Origin: Bradyrhizobium sp. SRL28
GTDB taxonomy: Bacteria; Pseudomonadota; Alphaproteobacteria; Rhizobiales; Xanthobacteraceae
NCBI RefSeq assembly: GCF_018596315.1
Contig: NZ_JAHEAG010000019.1
Location: 1-64,000, forward strand
Reading direction: 5' to 3'
DNA: 64,000 bases
A program made the translations under genes and the position numbers. Positions 36,008-43,959 of this stretch are shown in pieces. How positions within the stretch are numbered: position 1 is the first letter of the stretch; every line of letters starts with the position of its first letter. A model generated the notes under the pieces. That model was not told the DNA's origin, did not search any database, and was given only the letters and a program-made list of their open reading frames with translations.

Positions 36008-37189
36008 TCAGAGACCCAAAACTGCTTTGGCGATGATGTTGCGCTGGATTTCATTCGATCCCCCGTAAATGCTGAGTTTTCGGGAGTTCAGATATTTCTC
36101 CGTCGCCGTGTGCCCGTACTCCGGTCCCGGCATGAAGCGATTGGCGCTTACCGGGTGCTCGCGAATCGCCAGGCCGTAGTTGCCGATGGCCTGATGCGTC
36201 AGATCCGTGATGCGCTGGAATATTTCGGTACCCCTGATCTTGAACAGCGACGCGGCCGGTCCCGGATCGATGCCACGCGACATCTGCGCGACGATCCGCA
36301 GTTCGGTTGCCTCCAACGCAAGCAAATCCAGCTCGACGCGCGCAATTTCCTTGATGAACTCCCCGAAAGTCGGATCGTCCTCACCGACTTCCGTTCTCAC
36401 GATCCGCTTGAGACGCTCCAGATAGCGCGTCGACCGGCCGATCCCGGCCATGCTGGTACGCTCGTTGCCGAGCAGGAATTTCGCGTAGGTCCAGCCCTTG
36501 TTTTCCTCGCCGATCAAATTCTCGGCAGGGACGCGCACGTCCTCGAGGAACACGTCATTCACTTCATGCGACCCGTCGATGGTAATGATCGGCCGCACCG
36601 TGACGCCGGGCGATTTCATGTCGATCAGCAGGAAGGAGATGCCGGCCTGAGGTTTTGCCGAAGGATCGGTCCGCACCAGGCAGAATATCCAGTCGGCATG
36701 CTGGGCCAGTGTCGTCCAGGTCTTGTGTCCGTTGACAACGTAGTGATCGCCGTCCCGCACAGCCTTGGTGCGTACCGACGCGAGGTCAGAGCCGGATCCC
36801 GGCTCCGAATAGCCCTGGCACCACCAATCCTCACCGGAGAGGATTCGCGGCAGAAACTTCTGTTTCTGCTCGTCGTTGCCGAATGTGTAGATGACCGGTC
36901 CGACCATGGTCACGCTGAACGCGAGCGGCGGCAGCGTCCCGGCGCGTGATGTCTCCTGCTCGAAGATGAAACGCCGCGTGATCGACCAGCCCGGCCCGCC
37001 GTACTCCTTGGGCCAGAGCGGCGCGATCCATCCCTTCTTGTGGAGAACGCGGTGCCAGAGCAGCATCTGCTCCTTGGAAAGGTCGGTTTCCGGATTGGGA
37101 ACGCGCATTTCCGCGGGATAATTCTCCGCGATGAAGGCGCGCACCTCGTCACGAAACGCTGCCTCCTCACTGGAAAGTTTGAGTTCCAT
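36008..37189 (-). CDS. Acyl-CoA dehydrogenase, large-subunit type (PimC-like)
   Basis: The protein has 393 residues, with signature loops QGYSEPGSGSDLASVRT (flavin/substrate) and the C-terminal YGGSNEIQRNIIAKAVLGL. GRSTRYLERLKRI and LFKIRGTEIFQRITDL match large subunits of heteromeric dehydrogenases. GGGAG precedes the ATG. It pairs with the downstream gene and electrons would pass to ETF. Next upstream is an atypical SDR with TTG start. Confidence 0.95.
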   Translation of the reverse strand: MELKLSSEEAAFRDEVRAFIAENYPAEMRVPNPETDLSKEQMLLWHRVLHKKGWIAPLWPKEYGGPGWSITRRFIFEQETSRAGTLPPLAFSVTMVGPVIYTFGNDEQKQKFLPRILSGEDWWCQGYSEPGSGSDLASVRTKAVRDGDHYVVNGHKTWTTLAQHADWIFCLVRTDPSAKPQAGISFLLIDMKSPGVTVRPIITIDGSHEVNDVFLEDVRVPAENLIGEENKGWTYAKFLLGNERTSMAGIGRSTRYLERLKRIVRTEVGEDDPTFGEFIKEIARVELDLLALEATELRIVAQMSRGIDPGPAASLFKIRGTEIFQRITDLTHQAIGNYGLAIREHPVSANRFMPGPEYGHTATEKYLNSRKLSIYGGSNEIQRNIIAKAVLGL

Positions 37190-37204
37190 TGTGAGAGGCT
37201 CCCG

Positions 37205-37942
37205 CTACCACTTCTCGCCGAACGGACGAATCTCCAGTTCAAAAGTCCAGGCGCTTTTGGGCTGCTGATAAAGCAGCCAATAGGACTCCGCGACCGACGA
37301 TGGCGGCATCAGCAGATCGGGATCATCCAGTGAGTTCGGGCCAAGCGCCTCGATCCGCCGCTGCCGCACCCATTCGGTGTCGACCCCGGAGTCGATGATG
37401 AGATGCGCTACGTGGATGTTCTTTGGACCCAACTCGCGCGCGGTCGCCTGTGCAACGGCCCGCAGGCCGAACTTCGCGCTGGCGAAGGCCGCATATCCCG
37501 TCCCACCGCGAAGGCTCGCTGTCGCACCGGTGAAAAAGATGTTGCCTTTGCCGCGGGGCAGCATCAGCCGCGCGGCCTCGCGACCGGCGAGAAAGCCGGA
37601 ATAGCAGGCCATTTCCCAGACCTTGCGGAATACGCGTTCGGTGGTATCCAAAATCGGAAAGTTGACGTTCGCGCCGATGTTGAAGATGCAAACCTCGAGC
37701 GGCGCGTGCTTGTCCGCGTCGCCGAGGAAGGAAATGATTTCCTCCTCCTTGCGTGCATCGAGCGAGCGCGCGTGAATTTCGCCGCCGGCCTTCTCGATCT
37801 CCTTGACGAGCGGTTCGAGCTTGGCGCCGTTGCGGCGCCCGGCGAACACCGTGAAGCCCTCGGAGGCGAACTTCTTTGCAATCTCGCTGCCGATAAAGTC
37901 GCCAGCACCGATCACGGCCACGGTCGCGTTTCTCTTTTGCAA
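37205..37942 (-). CDS. SDR-fold protein with Tyr-to-Phe active site
   Basis: TTG start at 37942, with GGGAG 8 bases before and only 19 bases after the upstream stop; the length (245 residues) then equals the paralog at 39797. Cofactor loop VIGAGDFIG, FNIGAN for NNAG, Ser region FFTGATASLRG, and F153-A-S-A-K157 where Tyr is expected. Ends RPFGEKW. The frame is open upstream to 38074 but that part overlaps the ligase gene. The two paralogs may form a heteromer or act on the same intermediate. Confidence 0.88.
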   Translation of the reverse strand: MQKRNATVAVIGAGDFIGSEIAKKFASEGFTVFAGRRNGAKLEPLVKEIEKAGGEIHARSLDARKEEEIISFLGDADKHAPLEVCIFNIGANVNFPILDTTERVFRKVWEMACYSGFLAGREAARLMLPRGKGNIFFTGATASLRGGTGYAAFASAKFGLRAVAQATARELGPKNIHVAHLIIDSGVDTEWVRQRRIEALGPNSLDDPDLLMPPSSVAESYWLLYQQPKSAWTFELEIRPFGEKW

Positions 37943-37961
37943 GGGTGTTCTCCCGGTCAGG

Positions 37962-39560
37962 TTAGATCTGTTGTCTGCGAAGTGGAGCGGCCTGCGCCGG
38001 AGGTACTTCCCCACATAGGGCCTCGGCGAGCTTGTGCTTGAGTATCTTGCCGGTGGAAGTAGCCGGCAACGCATCGAGAACGATGATTTTGGACGGCCGC
38101 TTGTATGAGGTGAGCTGAGATCGCATGAAACTCATCAGATCCTCAGGAGTCGCCTGCGATCCCGCCAGCAGTTGTACAAAGGCGACGATCTCTTCATTGC
38201 CATCTGCGGCACGGCCGACCACGGCGCATTGCACGACTTCCTTGTGCGAACTGAGCACCGCTTCGGCCTCGGCTGGATAGACGTTGAAACCCGAACGGAT
38301 GATCATTTCCTTGGTGCGGCCGACAATGTACAGGCAGTCGCCGTCGAAACGCGCCAGATCGCCGGTATTGAACCAGCCCTCACTGTCGATTGCCTTGGCG
38401 GTAAGCTCAGGGGCACGATAGTAGCCGCGCATCACGTTGCGCCCGCGGACATGCAGCTCTCCGACTTCTCCTCTTGCCATCGGAATTCCGTCGAGTGTTC
38501 TGACCCGCGCCTCTACTCCCGGCAGCAGTGTGCCTACCGCCTGGTCGGCACGTGGCGCATCGAAGCGCACGCCCGATATCCCCGGCGAACATTCGGTGAT
38601 CCCGTAGCCGTTGAGCAGCGGAAGGCCGAGCTCTTTTTCCACGCGCAACTTCAGATTCAAATCGAGGGGAGCGCCGGCGACGCCGATCAGGCGTAACGAG
38701 CCTCGGTCGAGTTGCTTCACACCCGACACGCTCTTGTACTCCAGCAGCCGTTGATAGGTGGCGGGCACGCCATTGAGGATGGTAACGCCCTCCTCTGCGA
38801 TCGCCATGGCGGTCGCGGCAGGATCGTACTTGCTGACCATCCGCACCGTGCCGCCGGTCATCAATGTCATGATCAGGAGCGAGATGCCGACGATATGGGA
38901 GATCGGCAAGACGAGATAGATCTTGTCGTCTTCATTCATTTTGCGAATGAACGCGGTGGTCTTCGCGCTGATCAGCAGGTTGTCATGCGAGAGCATCACG
39001 CCTTTCGGCGTCCCCGTCGTTCCCGAGGTGTAGATCAGCACCGCGACTTGTTTCTGGGGATCTGCCTCCACCGGCTCGACGGTGGCGCTTTCGTTGAGCG
39101 GACCAACGCCAACCTCCTGCAGTGGGCCTATTTGCTGGTTCCCGGCGCCATAGCGCGAAGCGTGAGCCGCGGCCTCTTTCGAAGTACCCGATGTGAAAAA
39201 CATCCGGCGGGCGCCGCTATGGTCGCGGATCTGATCCAGTTCGCGTGCGGACAATCGCGGGTTGGCGACGATGGCCCAGGCATCGAGCCGGCTCGCCGCC
39301 AGCAGCAACGCGGCGAGCGCAATACAGTTTTCGCTGACGAGGATCATCCGGTCGCCCGCTCTGATTCCCAGCGACGACAGCACGGTGGCGATCTCGCTGA
39401 CACGCTGGTCCAGATCGCGGTAACTCCAGGATGCCCCGTCTTCGACCAGCGCGATCCGGCCGGGGGCTTTGGCAACCTGTCTTGCCGTTACTTCATGGAT
39501 GCGACGCGGCAAGCCGACAGCAATCTCGTCGAGATTGATCGCCTCTGAAAGCTCCGCCAC
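37962..39560 (-). CDS. Acyl-CoA synthetase (AMP-forming ligase), paralog of 16087
   Basis: GTG 39560 is chosen because GGGGAGG lies 6 bases before it (protein 532 residues, VAELSEAINLDEIA); ATG 39575 would add 5 residues and lacks a ribosome site. Motifs are LIYTSGTTGTPKGVMLSH, LNGYGITECSPGISGVR, GRTKEMIIRSGFNVYPAEAE and STGKILKHKLAEA. It is clearly the product of the same ancestor as the gene at 16087. The promoter carries regulon site 2. First gene of a run to 31785. Confidence 0.93.
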   Translation of the reverse strand: MAELSEAINLDEIAVGLPRRIHEVTARQVAKAPGRIALVEDGASWSYRDLDQRVSEIATVLSSLGIRAGDRMILVSENCIALAALLLAASRLDAWAIVANPRLSARELDQIRDHSGARRMFFTSGTSKEAAAHASRYGAGNQQIGPLQEVGVGPLNESATVEPVEADPQKQVAVLIYTSGTTGTPKGVMLSHDNLLISAKTTAFIRKMNEDDKIYLVLPISHIVGISLLIMTLMTGGTVRMVSKYDPAATAMAIAEEGVTILNGVPATYQRLLEYKSVSGVKQLDRGSLRLIGVAGAPLDLNLKLRVEKELGLPLLNGYGITECSPGISGVRFDAPRADQAVGTLLPGVEARVRTLDGIPMARGEVGELHVRGRNVMRGYYRAPELTAKAIDSEGWFNTGDLARFDGDCLYIVGRTKEMIIRSGFNVYPAEAEAVLSSHKEVVQCAVVGRAADGNEEIVAFVQLLAGSQATPEDLMSFMRSQLTSYKRPSKIIVLDALPATSTGKILKHKLAEALCGEVPPAQAAPLRRQQI

Positions 39561-39616
39561 GACCGACCTCCCCATCAACGATTGCCCGCTCGCGCAATGC
39601 GCGGATGCTTGGCCGA

Positions 39617-39645
39617 ACCTAACGTTCTTTTTTAGAACTCGTCAA
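39617..39645 (-). promoter_or_regulatory. Promoter with nested palindrome (regulon site 2)
   Basis: Minus-strand TTGACG (39645-39640), a 17-base spacer holding AGTTCTAAAAAAGAAC (39639-39624), then TTAGGT (39622-39617). A separate 13-bp palindrome, ATGATAAAATCAT, overlaps the -35 at 39645-39657. It lies between the acyl-CoA synthetase and the divergent SDR 39797. Confidence 0.62.
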
Positions 39646-39796
39646 TGATAAAATCATCGTCCCGGCTTCACGCGGCCCGAAGGGGCAACCAAGCTGCCCT
39701 ATTATGATTGGACCATTGTTGAACGCCGTCGTTTACAACGCGCCATCCGACCGTTACGATAAAAGTATCAAATAGGAACTTAAAGGGAGGAACGGA

Positions 39797-40540
39797 ATGA
39801 CGGCGAACCGCGGTGTAGCGATACTTGTGGGCGCAGGCGATGCCATTGGGGCGGCGGTCGCGCGGCGTTTTGCCAAGGGCGGCTATACGGTTTGCATCTG
39901 CAGGCGTGATGCGTCCAAATCGCAGGGGCTTGTGGCCGAGCTGAGGGATGCTGGACATCACATTCACGCGTTCAGCGTCGATGCCCGTCAGGAAGCGGAG
40001 GTCCAAGGCATATTCGCGCGGATCGAGAAAGAACTCGGACCGATCGAGGTCTGCCTCTACAATGCCGGCTCGAACGTCAACAAGCCTTTGCTGGACACCA
40101 CGGAGAAGCTGTTCTTCAAGGCCTGGGAATTGGCCTGCTTTGGTGGCTTCCTGGTCGGACGTGAGGCTGCACGCGTCATGCTTCCGCGTGGACACGGCAC
40201 CATCTTCTTTACGGGTGCGACGGCCAGCGTGCGCGGCGGCCAGGGGTTTGCGGCATTTTCATCCGCGAAGTTCGGACTTCGAGCGGTAGCCCAGGCGATG
40301 GCGCGCGAGCTGGGGCCGAAGAATATTCATGTTGTGCATCTGTTGATCGATGCAGGCGTGGATAGTGAGGCGATTCATCAGCGCATGAAAGCGGCGAAGG
40401 GGATCGAGGCAAGCGAAATTCCCCCGGATAGCCTGACAAAGACATCCTCCATTGCTGAGGCCTATTGGTTCACCCACCAGCAAAGCAGGGATGCCTGGAC
40501 CCACGAGCTCGATCTCCGTCCGTCCGTGGAGACGTGGTAA
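39797..40540 (+). CDS. SDR-fold protein with Tyr-to-Phe active site
   Basis: The protein has 247 residues, closest in the window to 37205. Cofactor loop LVGAGDAIG, YNAGSN, FFTGATASVRG, and F154-S-S-A-K158. Ends RPSVETW. AAAGGGAGG precedes the ATG. The stop is one base from the GST start, so the two are co-translated. Divergent from the acyl-CoA synthetase with site 2 between them. Confidence 0.9.
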   Translation: MTANRGVAILVGAGDAIGAAVARRFAKGGYTVCICRRDASKSQGLVAELRDAGHHIHAFSVDARQEAEVQGIFARIEKELGPIEVCLYNAGSNVNKPLLDTTEKLFFKAWELACFGGFLVGREAARVMLPRGHGTIFFTGATASVRGGQGFAAFSSAKFGLRAVAQAMARELGPKNIHVVHLLIDAGVDSEAIHQRMKAAKGIEASEIPPDSLTKTSSIAEAYWFTHQQSRDAWTHELDLRPSVETW

Positions 40541-40541
40541 C

Positions 40542-41219
40542 ATGAGCGCGACACCAAACCTGACCCTATGGGGTGTTGGGACAAGCCGCACCATCCGTCC
40601 GCATTGGGCCATGCACGAGCTGGGCCTGGTCTACACGACAAAGCCGATCGGACCGCGAACGGGCGAGACCAAGACCGCGGAATACACCAAGCTCAATCCG
40701 CGCCAGAAGATTCCGCTGCTTCAGGACGGCGACTTCTGCATCGGCGAGAGCGCCGCGATCGTTGCCTACCTGTCGCGAATGTACTCCACGACGGAGCGCT
40801 CGCTGATTCCTGAAACCACCCGTGAATATGCCGCGTGGCTGGAATGGTGTTTCTTTATCGTCGCGGAACTGGATTCAACCAGCCTTTACGTGATGCGCCG
40901 CCATCGGGCCGATGCGCTCGGTCCGATCTACGGTATTGCGCCCGAGGTCGTTGCCCAGGCAGGCGAGTATTTCCGCCAGCAGCTGCGCCATGTCGAAGTC
41001 GCGCTCGCAGACGGTCGGCAATTCCTGATGGGCGACCGGTTTACCAGCGCCGACATCCTGCTCACGACCTGCCTTGAGTGGGCCGTCGCCTATGGCGTTG
41101 GCATTTGCGACAATGCGCAGCCCTATCTCGAACGCATCAAGAACCGGGACGCCTACCAGCGAGCTGTCGCGGCGAATGTCCCGATAGCACCAATCACGCC
41201 GGTGCCGGCCAAGGTTTAG
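40542..41219 (+). CDS. Glutathione S-transferase family protein
   Basis: The protein has 225 residues from ATG 40542. N-terminal thioredoxin fold: LTLWGVGTSRTIRPHWAMHE with TSR near the GSH-activating site, KIPLLQDGDFCIGESAAIV (cis-Pro and the Glu-Ser pair). C-terminal helical domain with FLMGDRFTSADILLTTCLEW. It likely conjugates or isomerises a pathway compound with glutathione, and may work with the kappa-type isomerase at 42550. Confidence 0.93.
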   Translation: MSATPNLTLWGVGTSRTIRPHWAMHELGLVYTTKPIGPRTGETKTAEYTKLNPRQKIPLLQDGDFCIGESAAIVAYLSRMYSTTERSLIPETTREYAAWLEWCFFIVAELDSTSLYVMRRHRADALGPIYGIAPEVVAQAGEYFRQQLRHVEVALADGRQFLMGDRFTSADILLTTCLEWAVAYGVGICDNAQPYLERIKNRDAYQRAVAANVPIAPITPVPAKV

Positions 41220-41250
41220 AAACCGACCACCACTCGCGCAGGGTACGAGG

Positions 41251-42450
41251 TTAGACCGCCACGCGCACGCTACGCTCGGCGACCATCTTGTCGATGGCGC
41301 TATCGTCGTAACCCAGCTCCCGCAACACGTCGCGCGAGTGCTCGCCGACGCGGGGAGCTGGTCCGCCAATCGCGGCCTCATTGATCTCAAAGCGAGCCGC
41401 CGGCTTCGGCTGCCGCACCCGACCGACCTTCGGCTGATCGAACTCCGCGATGATGCCGCGCGCGATTACCTGTTCGTTGTGGATGATTTCCCCGCGCCGC
41501 AGGATCGGCGCGCAAGGGACGTCAGCCGCGTCCAGGCGCTCCAGCCATTCGGCTGTGGTGTGCTGGCCGATGTATTCCGCCATCTTGTTGATGCGGGCCG
41601 TGGCATTGACCGAGCGCGCGCCCGGAGTCGCAAAGCGGGGATCGTTGGCAAGCTCGGGATCGCCAGAGGCCCGGCAAAAGCCCTGCCATTCGGAATCCGA
41701 AATTGTACCGGCCGTGATGTAGCCGTCGCTGGTCTTGAACACGAGATCCGGCCGGTCGTTGGGATCCGCGGCGGTGGTCTCGGCTCCTACCACCGTGTAT
41801 TGCATCATGCCCTCAGGCCACAGATACGAAATCATCGCATCCAACATTGCGACCTGAATATGATCGCCCTGCCCGGTCTTCTCGCGAGCGTAGAGCGCCG
41901 CTGCCACCGCCTGCGCGGTGAACACGGCGGTGGTCTTGTCGCATACGATCGTGCGGATCATCTGCGGACGGTTCGTTACCGGCTGCGACTGGATATCGGC
42001 AAAGCCCGACAGCGCCTGTATGATCGGATCATAGACGCGCTTCTTCACATACGGGCCGGTCTCGCCGACGCCGCTGATCGAGACATAGATCAAGCGCGGA
42101 TGGCGTTGGCGCAACTCATCGACGCCGAGACCGAGGCGCTCCATGGTGCCGGGCCGGAAATTCTGCACCAGGACGTCGGCCTGCGCGACCAGCTTGGCAA
42201 GAACCTCTCGGCCGGCCGCGCTCTTGACGTCGATCGACAGTGAGCGCTTGCCGCGGTTCGAAGAGATAAAAAGCGCGGAGAACTCGCCATCCTTGGCAAT
42301 GGTGGCGCGGCTTCGCCGCGTAATATCGCCGCCAATCGGCTCGATCTTCAGGACGTCAGCGCCCTGATCCGCCAGAAACATGGTCGCGTAGGGACCGGAC
42401 ACCACGCCTGTCAAATCCAGGACTCGAACACCGCTAAGTGGGCCAGGCAT
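41251..42450 (-). CDS. CaiB/BaiF (class III) CoA transferase
   Basis: Start at ATG 42450 (MPGPLSGVRVLDLTG), 7 bases after GGGAG; an ATG 6 bases earlier is too close to the ribosome site. 399 residues. Features are VVSGPYATMFLADQGADVLKIE, NRGKRSLSIDVKS, FRPGTMERLGLG and the catalytic Asp in VYDPIIQALSGF. Moves CoA between acids without ATP, so the pathway can recycle CoA from a product to a new substrate. Same direction as the isomerase gene upstream. Confidence 0.95.
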   Translation of the reverse strand: MPGPLSGVRVLDLTGVVSGPYATMFLADQGADVLKIEPIGGDITRRSRATIAKDGEFSALFISSNRGKRSLSIDVKSAAGREVLAKLVAQADVLVQNFRPGTMERLGLGVDELRQRHPRLIYVSISGVGETGPYVKKRVYDPIIQALSGFADIQSQPVTNRPQMIRTIVCDKTTAVFTAQAVAAALYAREKTGQGDHIQVAMLDAMISYLWPEGMMQYTVVGAETTAADPNDRPDLVFKTSDGYITAGTISDSEWQGFCRASGDPELANDPRFATPGARSVNATARINKMAEYIGQHTTAEWLERLDAADVPCAPILRRGEIIHNEQVIARGIIAEFDQPKVGRVRQPKPAARFEINEAAIGGPAPRVGEHSRDVLRELGYDDSAIDKMVAERSVRVAV

Positions 42451-42549
42451 GGGCATTCTCCCTGAGTTTACTTCGTTGTGGAGCCGACTGAGTTTTCCTC
42501 ATGCAGGCCCAGGACATCGGCCCGGCTCTGCGGGCCTAAATTCCCAACC

Positions 42550-43182
42550 TTAGGCCGTTTTCGAAACCAGCTGACTGGTCTGTTCGACGATCGACTCCTC
42601 GACGTCACGGAGTTGGTCCTTGCCGAAGAACATTTCCTTTCCAACGAAGAAAGTCGGTGAGCCGAATGCTCCGCGGCCAACCGCGTCGGTGGTCCGATCG
42701 ATCAACCCCTTCTTGACGTCATCCTGCTGCGCACGCGCGATCAACCGGTCGATATCGATGCCGGAGGAGATGAATGCGTTTCGGAAAGTTTCGAGATCAT
42801 CCATCTTCTTCGGCTCTTCCCACATATGATGATAGGCAGCGCGGAAATAGGGTTCAAACATGCCTTCGAACTGAGCCGCGACGGCGCCGCGCATCAGCAT
42901 CAGCGTGTTGACCGGAAAGAACGGATTCTGCCGAAATTTCGTGATGTTATGGCGGCGAATGAAGCGCTGGGTCTCGAGCGCCTGGTATTCCGGCTTGTTC
43001 TTGATTCCGCGGAGCGAGTCGAACGGTGACATGTTGCCGGTCCCCTTGAAGATGCCGCCGAGCAGAACCGGGACATATTCGAATTTCACGCCGGTGCGCC
43101 ATTCGATTCCCGGCAGGACCAGTTCCGCCAGGTAAGCGTTCGGGCTGCCGAAATCGAACAGGAATTCAACTTTCAGGGGCAT
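42550..43182 (-). CDS. 2-hydroxychromene-2-carboxylate isomerase-like protein (DsbA fold, kappa GST)
   Basis: The protein has 210 residues. Thioredoxin-like fold with an inserted helical domain. The GSH-activating Ser lies in FDFGSPNAYLAE (about 13) and the cis-Pro in GAFGSPTFFVGKEMFFGKDQ (about 175). No CxxC, so not a disulfide oxidase. NahD-type members isomerise aromatic pathway intermediates with glutathione. GGGAGGA precedes the ATG. Regulon site 3 lies 80 bases upstream, between this gene and the HxlR gene. Confidence 0.93.
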   Translation of the reverse strand: MPLKVEFLFDFGSPNAYLAELVLPGIEWRTGVKFEYVPVLLGGIFKGTGNMSPFDSLRGIKNKPEYQALETQRFIRRHNITKFRQNPFFPVNTLMLMRGAVAAQFEGMFEPYFRAAYHHMWEEPKKMDDLETFRNAFISSGIDIDRLIARAQQDDVKKGLIDRTTDAVGRGAFGSPTFFVGKEMFFGKDQLRDVEESIVEQTSQLVSKTA

Positions 43183-43255
43183 GTCAGTTCCTCCCGCAGA
43201 GCGAAATGGGTAGTCGGATTTGGTGATCTTCCAGCCGAAGCTCGGCTACCATTCG

Positions 43256-43284
43256 GTCATACAGTTCTAAAATCGAACTGTCAA
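43256..43284 (-). promoter_or_regulatory. Promoter with nested palindrome (regulon site 3)
   Basis: Minus-strand TTGACA (43284-43279), 17-base spacer, TATGAC (43261-43256). The spacer is filled by the palindrome ACAGTTCGATTTTAGAACTG, which extends to 21 bp (43261-43281) with one mismatch. This is the best-formed of the four promoters. Confidence 0.7.
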
Positions 43285-43339
43285 TCTACGCTGAATTCTG
43301 CTAGATTTAACTGGTCGCGGGGTATTGTTTGGCATTTAG

Positions 43340-43357
43340 TACCTATCTAGAATGGTA
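43340..43357. promoter_or_regulatory. 18-bp palindrome upstream of the HxlR gene
   Basis: TACCTATCTAGAATGGTA reads nearly the same on both strands (two mismatched pairs). It is 65 bases before the HxlR start, a plausible autoregulatory operator. Confidence 0.45.
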
Positions 43358-43421
43358 GAAGCGGCTGCGGTTCCCTGGGTTGATTCGAACGGAATAGGCG
43401 CCTGCCGACCGGAGAGCAGGA

Positions 43422-43937
43422 ATGAAATGGGATGAACTTGAGCAAGAGCCATGTTCGATGGCTCGAACCATCGGTGTGATCGGTGACCGTTGGACGCTTC
43501 TGATCCTCCGCGAATGCTTTCTGCGTACGCGCCGCTTCGAGGGCTTTCAGTCAGCGCTTGGAATCACGCGCCATTTGCTCGCAGAGCGGCTGAAAAAGCT
43601 GGTTCGGCAGGGCGTGCTGCGCCGCATTCCATACCAGGAGTCGCCTAAGCGCCATGAGTATATCCTGACGCAGAAGGGTCTCGACCTCTATCCGATCATG
43701 ATGGCGCTCGTCCATTGGGGCGACACCCACATGGTCGACGAACGCGGGCGGCCGTTGCTGCATCAGCACCGCAAATGCGGCAAGAACTTCGATCCGGTCA
43801 TGGTGTGCTCCGAATGCGGGGAGCCGCTTTTGGCCAAGGAGGTACACACCCACCCCGGCCCCGGGGCCCGCCCGCCTTCGGAACGGATTTCTCGCGACAA
43901 GCCCGCAAAGCCAAAGACCCGCAAGCAAGCGGCGTGA
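43422..43937 (+). CDS. HxlR-family regulator with C-terminal CxxC zinc-ribbon-like tail
   Basis: The protein has 171 residues. Winged helix at 10-105 with a Cys in EPCSMARTIGVIGDRWTLLI, FEGFQSALGITRHLLAERL and LVRQGVLRRIPYQESPKRHE. The C-terminal extension has HRKCGKNFDPVMVCSECGE, a possible C-x12-C-x2-C metal site, then a Pro/Lys-rich tail. It stands opposite the isomerase gene with palindromes at 43261 and 43340 between, so it is the best candidate controller of the four-site regulon. Confidence 0.92.
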   Translation: MKWDELEQEPCSMARTIGVIGDRWTLLILRECFLRTRRFEGFQSALGITRHLLAERLKKLVRQGVLRRIPYQESPKRHEYILTQKGLDLYPIMMALVHWGDTHMVDERGRPLLHQHRKCGKNFDPVMVCSECGEPLLAKEVHTHPGPGARPPSERISRDKPAKPKTRKQAA

Positions 43938-43959
43938 TCGTCCGTCAGGCCGCTCACGC

